A DNA stretch of 64,000 bases from Candidatus Thiodiazotropha endoloripes (GCF_001708965.1 NZ_LVJW01000003.1:62001-126000), one strand, 5' to 3'. Shown: positions 1 to 9,231, counted from the first letter of the stretch. Translations and numbers: made by a program. Notes: a model not told the origin generated them from the letters alone.

Positions 1-1
1 C

Positions 2-1339
2 CGCATCGTCGTCGATCGGGTGGATACCTGCTATCGGGTACTTGGGGTGGTGCACAATCTCTATAAACCGATGCCCGGCCGATTCAAGGACTATATTGCA
101 ATACCAAAGGCGAATGGCTATCAGTCTCTGCATACGGTGCTGTTTGGTCCCCAGGGTATTCCGATCGAGATCCAGATCCGCACCGAAGAGATGGATAAGC
201 TGGCGGAATCGGGCATTGCGGCTCACTGGATGTACAAGACAGGGGAAGCCAGTGGTCAGTGGGTAAAATCCCGTGCTTCCGACTGGCTGCAAAACCTGTT
301 GGAGATGCAGCAGGGTGTTGGCGATTCGATGGAGTTTCTCGAACATGTGAAGGTGGACCTGTTTCCCGATGAGGTCTATGTCTTCACGCCAAGGGGACGC
401 ATCATGGTGTTACCCAAGGGGGCCACGGTGGTCGATTTTGCCTACAGCGTGCATACCGATGTGGGAAATACCTGTGTGGCGGCTCGGGTCGATCGCCGGC
501 TTGTACCGTTGCGCACCAGGCTGCATAACGGTCAGACGGTGGAGATCATCAACTCGGAGACTGCAGGGCCTAGTCCCGCCTGGCTCAATTTCGTGGTCAC
601 CGGTAAGGCGAGGGCCAACATCAGATCCTATCTGAAGAATCTTCAGGACCAGGAGGCGGTCAACCTGGGACGGCGCCTGCTGGAGCGGGAATTGAATCTG
701 CTGACACTCAAACTGGAGGAGATCGATAAGTCGCAGATCGATCAGGTACTGGAAGAGTTCCGCCTGGAAAATCTGGACTCCCTGCTGGCGGGTATCGCCC
801 TGGGCAATCATATGCCGCTGTTGGTTGCCCGTCGCCTGGCTGGCGAGGAGATGGTGCCGGCTGGTAGCGAGACTGGCGCTCAGGAGGCTGAGCCTTCCGG
901 GGTACTGGCGATTCGCGGTACCGAAGGGATGGTGGTCAATTTTGCCAAGTGTTGCTGGCCGATACCCGATGACGCCATTGTCGGTGTCTTCAATCCGGGC
1001 AAGGGGATCGTCATTCATCGTCAGGGCTGTCCCAATCTTGGGGATTACAAGAAGCACGGACACAAATGGATCGAGGCCGAATGGGAGCCCGATGTACAGG
1101 GCGAATTCGCAACCAAGATCAAGGTCGAGTCAGGGAATCAACGAGGGGTTCTCGCCTCCGTGGCCTCAGTGATTTCACAGCAGGAGTCCAATATCGAACA
1201 TGTGGGATCGGAGGAACGGGATGGGCTTTCATCTACGCTGGTGTTTGTCATTACCGTAAAGAATCGTCTGCACCTGGCGAGAATCATGCGCCAGGTCCGT
1301 TCACTTCCCTCTGTGATGCGCATCAGTCGTCTCAAATAG
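2..1339 (+). CDS. spoT: Bifunctional (p)ppGpp synthetase/hydrolase SpoT, C-terminal part
   Basis: The reading frame is open from the window edge, so the N-terminal HD hydrolase half lies outside. The visible 445 residues hold the end of the (p)ppGpp synthetase domain (RFKDYIAIPKANGYQSLHT, then EIQIRTEEMD), a TGS domain from about residue 118 (DLFPDEVYVFTPRG), a helical linker, the conserved cysteine region (KCCWPIPDD, HRQGCPN) and a C-terminal ACT domain from about residue 370. SpoT makes and degrades the alarmone (p)ppGpp in the cytoplasm in response to starvation. SpoT is preferred over RelA because ridA and recG follow, as around spoT in many gammaproteobacteria. The hydrolase motif that would settle this is not visible. 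Confidence 0.93.
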   Translation, partial: RIVVDRVDTCYRVLGVVHNLYKPMPGRFKDYIAIPKANGYQSLHTVLFGPQGIPIEIQIRTEEMDKLAESGIAAHWMYKTGEASGQWVKSRASDWLQNLLEMQQGVGDSMEFLEHVKVDLFPDEVYVFTPRGRIMVLPKGATVVDFAYSVHTDVGNTCVAARVDRRLVPLRTRLHNGQTVEIINSETAGPSPAWLNFVVTGKARANIRSYLKNLQDQEAVNLGRRLLERELNLLTLKLEEIDKSQIDQVLEEFRLENLDSLLAGIALGNHMPLLVARRLAGEEMVPAGSETGAQEAEPSGVLAIRGTEGMVVNFAKCCWPIPDDAIVGVFNPGKGIVIHRQGCPNLGDYKKHGHKWIEAEWEPDVQGEFATKIKVESGNQRGVLASVASVISQQESNIEHVGSEERDGLSSTLVFVITVKNRLHLARIMRQVRSLPSVMRISRLK

Positions 1340-1461
1340 CATCAGCAGCAACGATCGATAGGATTTGTTCGAACGCTGCAGATGCTGCAGCATAAAATAG
1401 ACAAGCTATTCATCATCAAAGTGGCCCGGACAGGCCCGATAACACCCAGAGGAGTTACAAC

Positions 1462-1848
1462 ATGAGTCGTGAAATTATCCGCACTGACCAGGCACCACAG
1501 GCAATAGGTACCTATTCCCAGGCGGTGAAGGTGGGGCAGACTGTCTATCTATCGGGACAGATCCCACTGGTTCCGGAGACCATGGAGATGGTTGAAGGTG
1601 ATATCGAACAACAGATAAGACGCGTGTTCGATAACTTGCAGGCGGTGGCAAGAGCGGCCGGCGGAAGCCTCGCCGATGTGGTCAAGCTGAATGTGTTTCT
1701 CACCGATCTGGTTCACTTTCCTGTGGTCAATCAGGTGATGGCCGACTACTTTGCTGAACCCTATCCAGCAAGAGCGGCAATCGGGGTGGCGGCTCTGCCG
1801 AAAGATGCAGGGGTGGAAATGGATGCTATTATGGAGATTGACTCATAG
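1462..1848 (+). CDS. ridA: RidA family reactive intermediate (enamine/imine) deaminase
   Basis: This 128-residue protein is the usual length for the YjgF/YER057c/UK114 family and starts 13 bases after a GAGG-type ribosome site. RidA is a cytoplasmic trimer that hydrolyses 2-aminoacrylate and related enamines released by PLP enzymes, protecting other enzymes from damage. Family hallmarks seen are [19 protein letters not shown] near the N-terminus and a C-terminal [20 protein letters not shown] block containing the arginine that binds the substrate carboxylate. It lies 122 bases after spoT, an arrangement common in Gammaproteobacteria, so the two may be co-transcribed. Confidence 0.95.
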   Translation: MSREIIRTDQAPQAIGTYSQAVKVGQTVYLSGQIPLVPETMEMVEGDIEQQIRRVFDNLQAVARAAGGSLADVVKLNVFLTDLVHFPVVNQVMADYFAEPYPARAAIGVAALPKDAGVEMDAIMEIDS

Positions 1849-1906
1849 CGGATAAGCAGTAGACGCTCGTGTTATCAGGCCCTTATAACTGGTTTTTATT
1901 TTTGAT

Positions 1907-2671
1907 ATGAGCGACCAACTCAAGCAGATGATGCAGGTGAATATCAAAGGACGTGCCTTTGTCATCTGCCAATCCCACGGTATCACCGACCCCAGCATCA
2001 TGGGCTACTATGTGCAGATCCTGGAAGAGGCGACCATGGGTATGCTGAATCCTGAAAGTTCGGTTGCCGATTTTCATGAGGCACTGAACGAAAAAGCGAA
2101 ATGGCTGGAACGGGAGGTCGGTCAGTTGACCGATCCGGCGGTATCGGGTGAGTCAGATGGAGCTCAGGAGGGATCGGCGGAAGAGGTGGTGGCCGAGCAA
2201 CAGGAACCGGCCAAGCCGGTAACGGCTCATCAGCAGAACAAAAAAGCCACCGGCTATGTTCCGGAAGCGAAATCGATGGGTGAACGTCTCAAGGACAGAC
2301 GTTCTGAGATGGAGCATCTGCTGCTGAATGACTGTGTCACCCTGAAACTGGTGACTCCCAAACAGGCGAAGAAACATGTCCATGAACTGGTCGGCCGGGA
2401 CCCAAAGAAGGCGGAAGAGGATCTGGTGGCCAATTTGCGTAATGCGCTGCACCAACAGGTCGTCGGTTTCATCCGCAAGCACAATGGCGGACCCTGGAGC
2501 AGCGCCACCGAACAGACAGAAATCAGGATGCAGATCGCCAGTACCAAAACCCTCCAATCCCTGGTCAATCTCTCCAAGATGTTGCTCAGTGAGCGGGAAG
2601 AGTGGATGGCAAAAACAAAACACAGCCTGGTTGGCCGATTGTTTGGCGGAAAGGTGAAACTCGATAAGTGA
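1907..2671 (+). CDS. Conserved-looking hypothetical protein, 254 residues
   Basis: I do not recognise this family. The protein has no signal peptide or membrane segment and looks cytoplasmic. Residues 1-80 form a compact N-terminal part with several methionines (QMMQVNIKGRAFVI). A low-complexity acidic and Ala/Glu/Gln-rich linker covers about residues 80-115. A helical, charged C-terminal part contains a KxTPKQAKKHVHEL stretch. No clear Shine-Dalgarno site precedes the ATG; the upstream bases are T-rich. It sits between ridA and the oppositely oriented yjbQ gene. Codon use resembles its neighbours, so it is probably a real gene, but no function can be assigned from sequence. Confidence 0.75.
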   Translation: MSDQLKQMMQVNIKGRAFVICQSHGITDPSIMGYYVQILEEATMGMLNPESSVADFHEALNEKAKWLEREVGQLTDPAVSGESDGAQEGSAEEVVAEQQEPAKPVTAHQQNKKATGYVPEAKSMGERLKDRRSEMEHLLLNDCVTLKLVTPKQAKKHVHELVGRDPKKAEEDLVANLRNALHQQVVGFIRKHNGGPWSSATEQTEIRMQIASTKTLQSLVNLSKMLLSEREEWMAKTKHSLVGRLFGGKVKLDK

Positions 2672-2739
2672 GTGTTGTTGAGTCGGCTGTTTACAACAAA
2701 CCAGTCCCTGGCGTCATCCCTGTCACCTCTCTCGTCCCC

Positions 2740-3156
2740 TTATTCCCCGATTAAAGTTACCATCACTTGACGATTGTGGGGATGGGTTCTGTGCTCCCAC
2801 AGGTAGATTCCCTGCCAGGTACCCAATGCCAGTCGTCCGTTGCTGATCGGCAGGCTGAGATCGCTGTGGGTGAGGATTGTGCGGATATGTGCCGACATGT
2901 CATCAGGGCCCTCCATGGTGTGTTGGAAGATCGAATCGCCATCCTTTACCAGTCTGGAGAGGTAACGCTCCAGATCCGAACGGACATCGGGATCGGCATT
3001 TTCGCAGAGGATCAATGAGGCGCTGGTGTGTCGCAGAAAGAGTTGGCAGATGCCGCTGTGGATGCCGGACTGATCCACCAGAGAGGTTATCTGGTGGGTG
3101 ATGTTGACCGTCTCCCTGCCGCGAGTTTGAATACTGAATGTTTCCTGTGCCACCAT
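2740..3156 (-). CDS. yjbQ: YjbQ/UPF0047 family protein (secondary thiamine-phosphate synthase type)
   Basis: The protein is 138 residues from the ATG at 3156, which has GGAG ten bases upstream; an in-frame GTG two codons earlier is less likely. Family signatures are FLRHTSASLILCENADPDV, a central HTMEGPDDMSAHI with conserved histidines, and GTWQGIYLWEHR near the C-terminus. YjbQ proteins are small cytoplasmic trimers with weak thiamine-phosphate synthase activity reported for some members; the physiological role remains uncertain. It is convergent with the hypothetical gene at 1907 and divergent from recG. Confidence 0.9.
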   Translation of the reverse strand: MVAQETFSIQTRGRETVNITHQITSLVDQSGIHSGICQLFLRHTSASLILCENADPDVRSDLERYLSRLVKDGDSIFQHTMEGPDDMSAHIRTILTHSDLSLPISNGRLALGTWQGIYLWEHRTHPHNRQVMVTLIGE

Positions 3157-3273
3157 TCCCACTTTACTCCGGGTTCATAATCTTGAAAATGTTGTCTCAA
3201 CATGGATGACCAAGTGCAACCATGAAGCCATGGGAACACGCTAACAGTTTACCTTCAAACCGTATGAAAGCGA

Positions 3274-5382
3274 GTGACATTGAAAAAGGATATTGAACTG
3301 AAAAGTCTGGCAGACCAATCTGTCACCCTGCTGAAAGGGGTTGGGGCAAGGAGTGCCGAAAAGCTTGCGAAACTGGGGATCATCACCCTGCAGGATGTGC
3401 TGTTCCATCTGCCGCTGCGGTATCAGGACAGAACCCGGGTCCATCCGATTGGCGCTTTACGGCGGGGTGATCAGGTGGTTATTGAAGGGGAGGTCGACCT
3501 GGCTGAGGTCAAGTTCGGCCGGCGTCGCTCGCTGATGGTCCATCTCTCCGACGGTACCGGCAGTCTGTTTCTGCGTTTTTTCTATTTCAGTAATGCTCAG
3601 CGTCAGAATCTCAGCAGAGGGGTGCGACTGCGCTGCTTCGGCGAAGTTCGTAGCGGTCCCTCCAGTCTGGAGATGGTGCATCCCGAATATCAGCGGCTCT
3701 CAGACGATGAACCGTTGATGGTTGAAGATACCTTGACCCCGGTCTATCCGACCACTGAGGGAGTGCATCAGTTGACTTTGAGAGGGTTGATCGGCCAGAC
3801 CCTCGAGTTGCTGGATCGATCGCCTGCTGCGTTGCAGGAGCTGCTGCCTGAGAATCTGTTACAGCGCTTTCAACTCTCCAGTCTTTTGCAGGCGGTCTGT
3901 TTTCTGCATCGTCCGCCGCCGGATGTGGATCAACAGCTGTTGCTTGCCGGTGAGCATCCGGCCCAGCAACGGCTTGCCTTCGAGGAGTTGCTGGCTCACC
4001 AGATCAGTCTGCTGACGGTACGGGCAGAGCATCAACGTATCAAAAGCACCGCCTTTGCCGAACAGAACCGACTCAAACAGGCACTGCTCGAGGCTTTGCC
4101 CTTCAGCCTGACCGAGGCCCAGCTTCGGGTGGTCAGTGAAATCGAGGATGATCTGGCGCAGTCGAAACCGATGCAACGGCTGGTTCAGGGGGATGTGGGT
4201 TCGGGTAAAACCGTGGTCAGTGCCTTGGCGGCACTGCAGGCGATCGGTGCCGGCAGTCAGGTCGCCCTGATGGCGCCGACCGAGTTGCTGGCGGAGCAGC
4301 ATCTGAACAACTTCAGTCAGTGGCTGACCCCCCTGGGGGTTGAGATCGCCTGGTTGACCGGGCGGCTCAAGGGGCGTGCGCGGGAGCAGGTGCTGCAACG
4401 GATCGAGTCGGCTGAGGTACAGATGGTGGTGGGTACCCAGGCGCTGTTTCAGGATGATGTGTCGTTTAACGATTTGGGGCTGGTGGTGATCGATGAACAG
4501 CACCGTTTCGGTGTGCATCAGCGCCTTGCCTTGCGGGAAAAAGGGCAGCAGCAGAATCGCACGCCTCACCAGTTGATCATGACCGCGACACCGATTCCAC
4601 GCACTCTGGCAATGACCGCTTATGCCGATCTCGATCTGTCGGTGATCGATGGCCTGCCACCGGGGCGTAAACCGGTCACCACGGCCGTACTCTCCAGCAG
4701 TCGTCGTGATGAGGTGGTTGCAAGGGTCAGAGCAGCCTGTGCGGAAGGGCGTCAAGCCTATTGGGTCTGTACCTTGATTGAGGAGTCGGAGGTATTGCAG
4801 TGTCAGGCTGCGGAAGAGACCGAACGGCTGTTGGCCGAGGCGCTGCCCGAGCTCAACATCGGTCTGGTGCATGGACGCATCAAGCAGGATGAAAAAGAGC
4901 AGGTGATGGGGCAATTCAAATCCGGCGCCCTGGATCTGCTGGTGGCCACCACGGTGATCGAGGTGGGAGTGGATGTGCCCAACGCCAGCCTGATGATTAT
5001 TGAAAATCCTGAACGTCTGGGTTTGGCGCAATTGCATCAACTGCGAGGCCGGGTGGGCCGTGGCAGCGCTGAGAGTCACTGTCTGTTGATGTACCAATCC
5101 CCCCTCTCGCAACAGGCGAAGCAGCGCCTGGCGATTCTTCGTGAGACCGGAGATGGTTTTGTGATCGCCCAGAAGGATCTTGAGATGCGTGGTCCCGGAG
5201 AGGTGCTCGGCACCCGTCAGACCGGGGAGATGCAGCTACGGATCGCCGATCTGATCCGCGATCAGGAGATGCTGGATGATGTTCGTGATGGGGCGGCCAT
5301 GGTGATCAAACAGGATCCGACTGCCGCGACCGCACTGGTCAAGCGCTGGCTGGGTGACCGGGTCGACTATGGGCGGGTTTGA
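3274..5382 (+). CDS. recG: ATP-dependent DNA helicase RecG
   Basis: RecG remodels stalled replication forks and branched recombination intermediates, including Holliday junctions and R-loops. The 702-residue length matches the family (E. coli 693). The N-terminal wedge/OB domain covers about residues 1-260. Superfamily 2 helicase motifs follow: Walker A GDVGSGKT, motif Ia APTELLAEQH, the DEQH box in VIDEQHRFGVHQR, motif III MTATPIPRTLAMT, and C-terminal QLRGRVGRG with the TRG-type tail. A GTG start gives the best fit to family length; no ATG is available in frame nearby and the ribosome site is weak. The ubiC-ubiA pair follows 117 bases downstream. Confidence 0.97.
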   Translation: MTLKKDIELKSLADQSVTLLKGVGARSAEKLAKLGIITLQDVLFHLPLRYQDRTRVHPIGALRRGDQVVIEGEVDLAEVKFGRRRSLMVHLSDGTGSLFLRFFYFSNAQRQNLSRGVRLRCFGEVRSGPSSLEMVHPEYQRLSDDEPLMVEDTLTPVYPTTEGVHQLTLRGLIGQTLELLDRSPAALQELLPENLLQRFQLSSLLQAVCFLHRPPPDVDQQLLLAGEHPAQQRLAFEELLAHQISLLTVRAEHQRIKSTAFAEQNRLKQALLEALPFSLTEAQLRVVSEIEDDLAQSKPMQRLVQGDVGSGKTVVSALAALQAIGAGSQVALMAPTELLAEQHLNNFSQWLTPLGVEIAWLTGRLKGRAREQVLQRIESAEVQMVVGTQALFQDDVSFNDLGLVVIDEQHRFGVHQRLALREKGQQQNRTPHQLIMTATPIPRTLAMTAYADLDLSVIDGLPPGRKPVTTAVLSSSRRDEVVARVRAACAEGRQAYWVCTLIEESEVLQCQAAEETERLLAEALPELNIGLVHGRIKQDEKEQVMGQFKSGALDLLVATTVIEVGVDVPNASLMIIENPERLGLAQLHQLRGRVGRGSAESHCLLMYQSPLSQQAKQRLAILRETGDGFVIAQKDLEMRGPGEVLGTRQTGEMQLRIADLIRDQEMLDDVRDGAAMVIKQDPTAATALVKRWLGDRVDYGRV

Positions 5383-5499
5383 GCACTGAGCCCATTGAGA
5401 CTCCCTGAGCGACCGATGCGGAACGATTGTGCGGCTTCACAGATGTTCGTCAACTGCTTGTCTGCTGTGCCATAATCGATCTTTTTCAAGGAACAAAGC

Positions 5500-6087
5500 T
5501 TGAGTCAGCGAAGCAGTAAGAGGTCACTACTGGAACCCCATTGGAGCGATTGGTCGCAACGCCGCTACAGCGGGGTTCCGCCGGAGGCTCAGGAGTGGCT
5601 GCGCGATACCGGTTCCCTCACCCGGCGGGTGATCCAGTGTTGTGGCTCTGGCCAGTTCCGGGTCTCGCTGCAGCAGCAGCAATGGGGCCGGCCGCTGACC
5701 AGTGAACGGCAATCGCTGCAGATGCGTCAGGGGCTGCTGGCGCTGGTGCGGGATGTGGTGCTGCTCTGCGATGACAGCCCCTGGGTCTTCGCCCGAACCC
5801 TGATTCCCGCCTCCACCCTAAAAGGTCCGGCACGACGACTGATGCTGCTTGGAGAGAAGCCTCTTGGGGCTGTACTGTTTTCCGATCCGAAGGTGATTCG
5901 GGGCGCCACCATGTTTGCCAGGCTCAGCCCGGGGCATGCTCTGTTTGATGCGGCCTGTGAACATCTTCAGAAAAGACCGGAGTTGCTGTGGGGCAGGCGT
6001 ACCCTGTTCTATATGGCGCGGAGACCGATTCTGGTGAATGAGCTGTTTCTGCCACAGCTGCCAATGCGGATGAGTGGTGATCAATGA
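5500..6087 (+). CDS. ubiC: Chorismate--pyruvate lyase UbiC
   Basis: UbiC removes pyruvate from chorismate to give 4-hydroxybenzoate, the first committed step of ubiquinone synthesis. The 195-residue protein contains the expected arginine block WVFARTLIPASTL, the LGEKPLGAVLF strand and the C-terminal glutamate in LVNELFLPQLP, which close over the product site. The start is TTG with AAGGA seven bases upstream. The stop overlaps the ubiA start by four bases, so the two enzymes of the same pathway are translationally coupled. Sequence outside the active-site blocks is divergent, as is usual for UbiC. Confidence 0.93.
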   Translation: MSQRSSKRSLLEPHWSDWSQRRYSGVPPEAQEWLRDTGSLTRRVIQCCGSGQFRVSLQQQQWGRPLTSERQSLQMRQGLLALVRDVVLLCDDSPWVFARTLIPASTLKGPARRLMLLGEKPLGAVLFSDPKVIRGATMFARLSPGHALFDAACEHLQKRPELLWGRRTLFYMARRPILVNELFLPQLPMRMSGDQ

Positions 6088-6986
6088 GTGGTGAGGCAAA
6101 CATGGGACTGCCGCCGGTCCAGCCTGTGAGCTGGGGGGAGAGGCTGAGGCGCTATGCGCTGCTGGTCAGGCTGCATCGTCCGATCGGCATACTGCTGCTG
6201 CTCTGGCCGACCCTCTGGTCGTTATGGATTGCCGCTGAGGGGACGCCTCCCTGGGGCATGGTGCTGGTCTTTACCTTGGGGGTGGCGATCATGCGCTCAG
6301 CCGGGTGCGCCATCAATGACTATGCGGACCGGGATTTTGACGGCCATGTAACGCGTACCGAGGATCGTCCCATCGCCAGTGGATTGATCGAGCCCAGGGA
6401 GGCGCTTGGGGTGTTTCTGGTGCTCTCCCTTATGGCCGCCACCTTGCTGATCTTTTTGAACTGGCCGACCCGCTATCTCTCCCTGGTGGCGTTGGGGCTG
6501 ACGGCACTCTATCCCTTCATGAAGCGCTATACCTATCTGCCTCAGGTGGTATTGGGCGCTGCCTTCGGTTGGGCGGTGCCGATGGTCTTTATGGCGCTGA
6601 CCGAGAGTCTGCCACTGATCACCTGGGTGATTTTTCTCTCCACCCTGATCTGGGCGCTGATCTACGATACCCAGTACGCCATGGTGGATCGAGAGGATGA
6701 TCTGAAGATCGGCGTAAAATCGACAGCGATTCTGTTTGGCCGCCATGACAACCTGATCGTCGGATTGCTGCAGGGAGTCATGCTCGGGCTGTTGGTCTTG
6801 ATCGGTCTGATGAGTGATCGCGGCCTGCTCTATTTTCTCGGGATTGCCGCCGCAGCGCTGCTGTTTCTCTATCAGCAGTGGCTGACCCGGGATCGTGACC
6901 CCAAGGCCTGCTTTCAGGCGTTTCTGAATAACAACCGGTTTGGTCTGGTGGTATTTGTCGGGCTGGTGCTTGATTACGCTTTCTAG
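6084..6986 (+). CDS. ubiA: 4-hydroxybenzoate polyprenyltransferase UbiA
   Basis: UbiA is an integral inner-membrane prenyltransferase that attaches the polyprenyl tail to 4-hydroxybenzoate in ubiquinone synthesis. The 300-residue protein has eight or nine hydrophobic segments and both Mg-diphosphate motifs: NDYADRDFDGHVTRTEDRP near residue 75 and YDTQYAMVDREDD near residue 190. It overlaps ubiC by ATGA. Its TAG stop codon is embedded in the first bases of a copy of the 31-bp interspersed repeat, so the repeat forms the immediate 3' end of this transcript. Confidence 0.97.
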   Translation: MSGEANMGLPPVQPVSWGERLRRYALLVRLHRPIGILLLLWPTLWSLWIAAEGTPPWGMVLVFTLGVAIMRSAGCAINDYADRDFDGHVTRTEDRPIASGLIEPREALGVFLVLSLMAATLLIFLNWPTRYLSLVALGLTALYPFMKRYTYLPQVVLGAAFGWAVPMVFMALTESLPLITWVIFLSTLIWALIYDTQYAMVDREDDLKIGVKSTAILFGRHDNLIVGLLQGVMLGLLVLIGLMSDRGLLYFLGIAAAALLFLYQQWLTRDRDPKACFQAFLNNNRFGLVVFVGLVLDYAF

Positions 6987-7015
6987 GGCCTATTGGATTA
7001 GTGTTAACAGGCCCC
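6985..7015 (+). repeat. 31-bp interspersed palindromic-ended repeat, copy 1
   Basis: The element starts AGGGCCTATTGGATTAG and ends TTAACAGGCCCc; only the last base departs from the full copies at 11679 and 51662. The outer seven bases are inverted (AGGGCCT/AGGCCCT), so a short hairpin can form. Its first two bases are the last two of the ubiA stop codon. The bases just after it (GCCCCAG) can also pair with CTGGGGC near 7048, giving an alternative hairpin. Confidence 0.85.
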
Positions 7016-7064
7016 AGCCGGAATGTTTGATTGGTTGTTAGTCATCCTGGGGCTTGTTAAGCAA

Positions 7065-7093
7065 ACTCTGGCCAGGTGATACCTGGCCAGAGT
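7065..7093. terminator. Perfect 13-bp inverted repeat between convergent genes
   Basis: ACTCTGGCCAGGT and its exact complement flank a three-base GAT centre. The hairpin lies nine bases beyond the stop of the minus-strand VIT/vWA gene and after ubiA. Neither side has a good T-run, so it may be a weak bidirectional terminator or an mRNA 3'-end stabiliser rather than a classical intrinsic terminator. Confidence 0.6.
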
Positions 7094-7101
7094 AGGTGGC
7101 A

Positions 7102-9141
7102 TTATCGATTGCGTCTTTGGCGCCCAGCTATCAATAACGGGATCAACAGCAACAACCAGGGATCCAGTGCACCACCACCACCGCCAGACGATGGGTAAGC
7201 CCGGGGTCTGTTGAACATGGGCTGCTGATTGTCGACCCTATTGTTGGCAACAGGTGTTGCAGCTCGCTGTTGTCGAGCTGTCTGCTCTTTCGCGACACGC
7301 GCCTGATTGTGGCGATCGATACCGTACTGTTGGAACTGCTCTTCTCGAACCACCACCATGGAGGTGTAGTCGGTGACCAGGCCATACTCTGTGGCCAGAT
7401 CGACAATCGCCTGTCGGGAGTCGGCGTCCTCGCCCAGATAGTCGATCTGATTCTGCAGCGATTCAATCGTTGCGTAGGCCCAGAGTCGTTCAATCTCCGG
7501 ATTACCTGTGCTCTGACTTGGGAATTCGAAGCGGCTCGAATAAGTTGTCTTTTGTCCCGATATCTTGCCTTGGATGCTGACATCAGCCATACCCTCGCCC
7601 CAGTAGTGTCCAAACAGGATCAATTGACGGCCCTGGTAGAGGGAACCGATTCGATCCGGAGTCAGGTCCTTGACTTTGACCCCGCGAATCGTCACATCGA
7701 TATCGTGCAGGGCCTCATGGGTCAGCTTATCCGTTACCAGCATCAGCTGACCGACAATATCATCACTGTTGGAGATATTGATCGAGAAGCCGTTGGAGAT
7801 TTTTGTCATACCTTCCAGCAGCGGGCGATTGGCGCTGTTACCCATGACAAAGCTGAATAGCCGCACGTCATATTTTTCCAGCAACTTGAGAAAATCTCTC
7901 TTTTCCGTGGTGCCGACGTTGGCAACACCATCGGTCACCAACAGGATCGCACTGGAGCGGTCGGCATCGAGTCCTTTGATGCCACGCTCCAGACCGGCAT
8001 AGAGATTGGTGCTGCCGTTCGGTGAGGTGTTTTCAAGTTTATCGATATAGCGTTTTACATTGTCTCTGTCTGCGTTGATATAGTCTGAAGTGAGTGTCTT
8101 GGCGCGATCATTGAAGAGCACGATCTTGAATCGATCCTTCTCAGAGAGTCGTGCCAAGCCCTTTTTTACACCTTCAAGCAGACTCTGGTACTTACCCTTC
8201 ATAGAGCCTGAGATGTCGAGTACGAATACCCAGTCACGGCCTTCATTGATGGTGGCCAGGTCGTCGCCGGGTGTGACCGTCAACATAAAGGTTCCCCGAT
8301 CCTTACCGGGTTCCTTATGGGTAACCATGTCGACACTGCCAGGCAGTCCCGTCTGGTGCCGCCAATAGACCAGAATGTCTTTATCCAGTTTCTGAATGAT
8401 GGCGGGAGTGGTTTGGGGGTTTGTTACTCCTTGTTCTGTCGTGGCCTGGCCGTTATGCAGCGAGACCGACCACTCTTGTGGCGAGTTGGCGACAGCAGAT
8501 GCCTGAGGATGTTGTGGCAGTCGCATGGTGTCGATCGGGTAGGAAGAGCGTAGTTTCAGGTTGAAGCTGAACGCCTCTGTCACCACGCTGTTGTAACGCC
8601 AGAAAGCCAGCTTCTCCTCGTCCACGCCACCCTCTTCCAGGGGGTAGACATAGCGTCCTATGCCACTATCCACATGCGCGGGCTGGATATAGACAAGGCG
8701 GATTTTGACATCCTGCTGAGGTTTTACCGGATAGACGTGGCTGTCAAATGTACGGTAACTGTCCTGTTCAGTCAGTGCGGTTTCCCGGCCGGCATTGCGC
8801 TCCTGCTGGTAGACCTCCCTGGCCCGCTGTTTCTCCAATACCTCACCGGTTACCGGTTGGCCATCGATCCAGTAGGTAAACTCTCCGACGGAGGCTTTTT
8901 CCGGAACCGGGAATGAGTAGATGGCCTCAAGTTCCCGATCGTTGGGATTGAAAAAGACCTGCTCGACCGAGGTGATCGCATAACCGTCCTCGATGGTGAC
9001 GTCGACATGGTGTTGTTTGATCTCCAGTTCTGGCAGGTTGGCCGATTTCGGCGTCATCAGGCCGGCGGATGTGGCGCTCTGGGCGGCGAAAAAGGTGAGC
9101 CCAAAGAGCAGATATTTAAACTGTTTTGTTAGAGTGGTCAT
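7102..9141 (-). CDS. Secreted VIT and von Willebrand A domain protein with Gly-rich C-terminal membrane anchor
   Basis: This is a 679-residue exported surface protein of the kind called marine proteobacterial sortase target protein. The ATG at 9141 has GGAG eight bases upstream and gives a clean signal peptide ending SATSA; an upstream in-frame start would bury it. Residues about 30-165 form a VIT domain (ELEIKQHHVDVTIEDGYAIT). A vWA domain starts near residue 303 with the MIDAS motif DISGSMKG and later TDGVANVG. The C-terminus is a run of five glycines, a hydrophobic stretch and RQRRNR. That resembles a GlyGly-CTERM/rhombosortase signal; no LPxTG is visible. It is divergent from the XRE regulator at 9296. 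Confidence 0.85.
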   Translation of the reverse strand: MTTLTKQFKYLLFGLTFFAAQSATSAGLMTPKSANLPELEIKQHHVDVTIEDGYAITSVEQVFFNPNDRELEAIYSFPVPEKASVGEFTYWIDGQPVTGEVLEKQRAREVYQQERNAGRETALTEQDSYRTFDSHVYPVKPQQDVKIRLVYIQPAHVDSGIGRYVYPLEEGGVDEEKLAFWRYNSVVTEAFSFNLKLRSSYPIDTMRLPQHPQASAVANSPQEWSVSLHNGQATTEQGVTNPQTTPAIIQKLDKDILVYWRHQTGLPGSVDMVTHKEPGKDRGTFMLTVTPGDDLATINEGRDWVFVLDISGSMKGKYQSLLEGVKKGLARLSEKDRFKIVLFNDRAKTLTSDYINADRDNVKRYIDKLENTSPNGSTNLYAGLERGIKGLDADRSSAILLVTDGVANVGTTEKRDFLKLLEKYDVRLFSFVMGNSANRPLLEGMTKISNGFSINISNSDDIVGQLMLVTDKLTHEALHDIDVTIRGVKVKDLTPDRIGSLYQGRQLILFGHYWGEGMADVSIQGKISGQKTTYSSRFEFPSQSTGNPEIERLWAYATIESLQNQIDYLGEDADSRQAIVDLATEYGLVTDYTSMVVVREEQFQQYGIDRHNQARVAKEQTARQQRAATPVANNRVDNQQPMFNRPRAYPSSGGGGGALDPWLLLLIPLLIAGRQRRNR

Positions 9142-9231
9142 ACCGAAAACTCCATTTTTTAAAAAAGGGTGACTCCGCATCGGAGTTAAGGGCACAGTAG
9201 AGTCAGGTTGCAAATAAATAAACCAAATACT

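Noticed and set aside
410-1063. Long antisense reading frame opposite spoT
   Set aside because: It is a frame shadow of a confidently identified gene, with no motif or ribosome site.
3859-5112. 417-codon antisense frame inside recG
   Set aside because: It is rich in Gln/His/Arg as expected of a reversed frame in this composition; recG motifs on the plus strand are complete.
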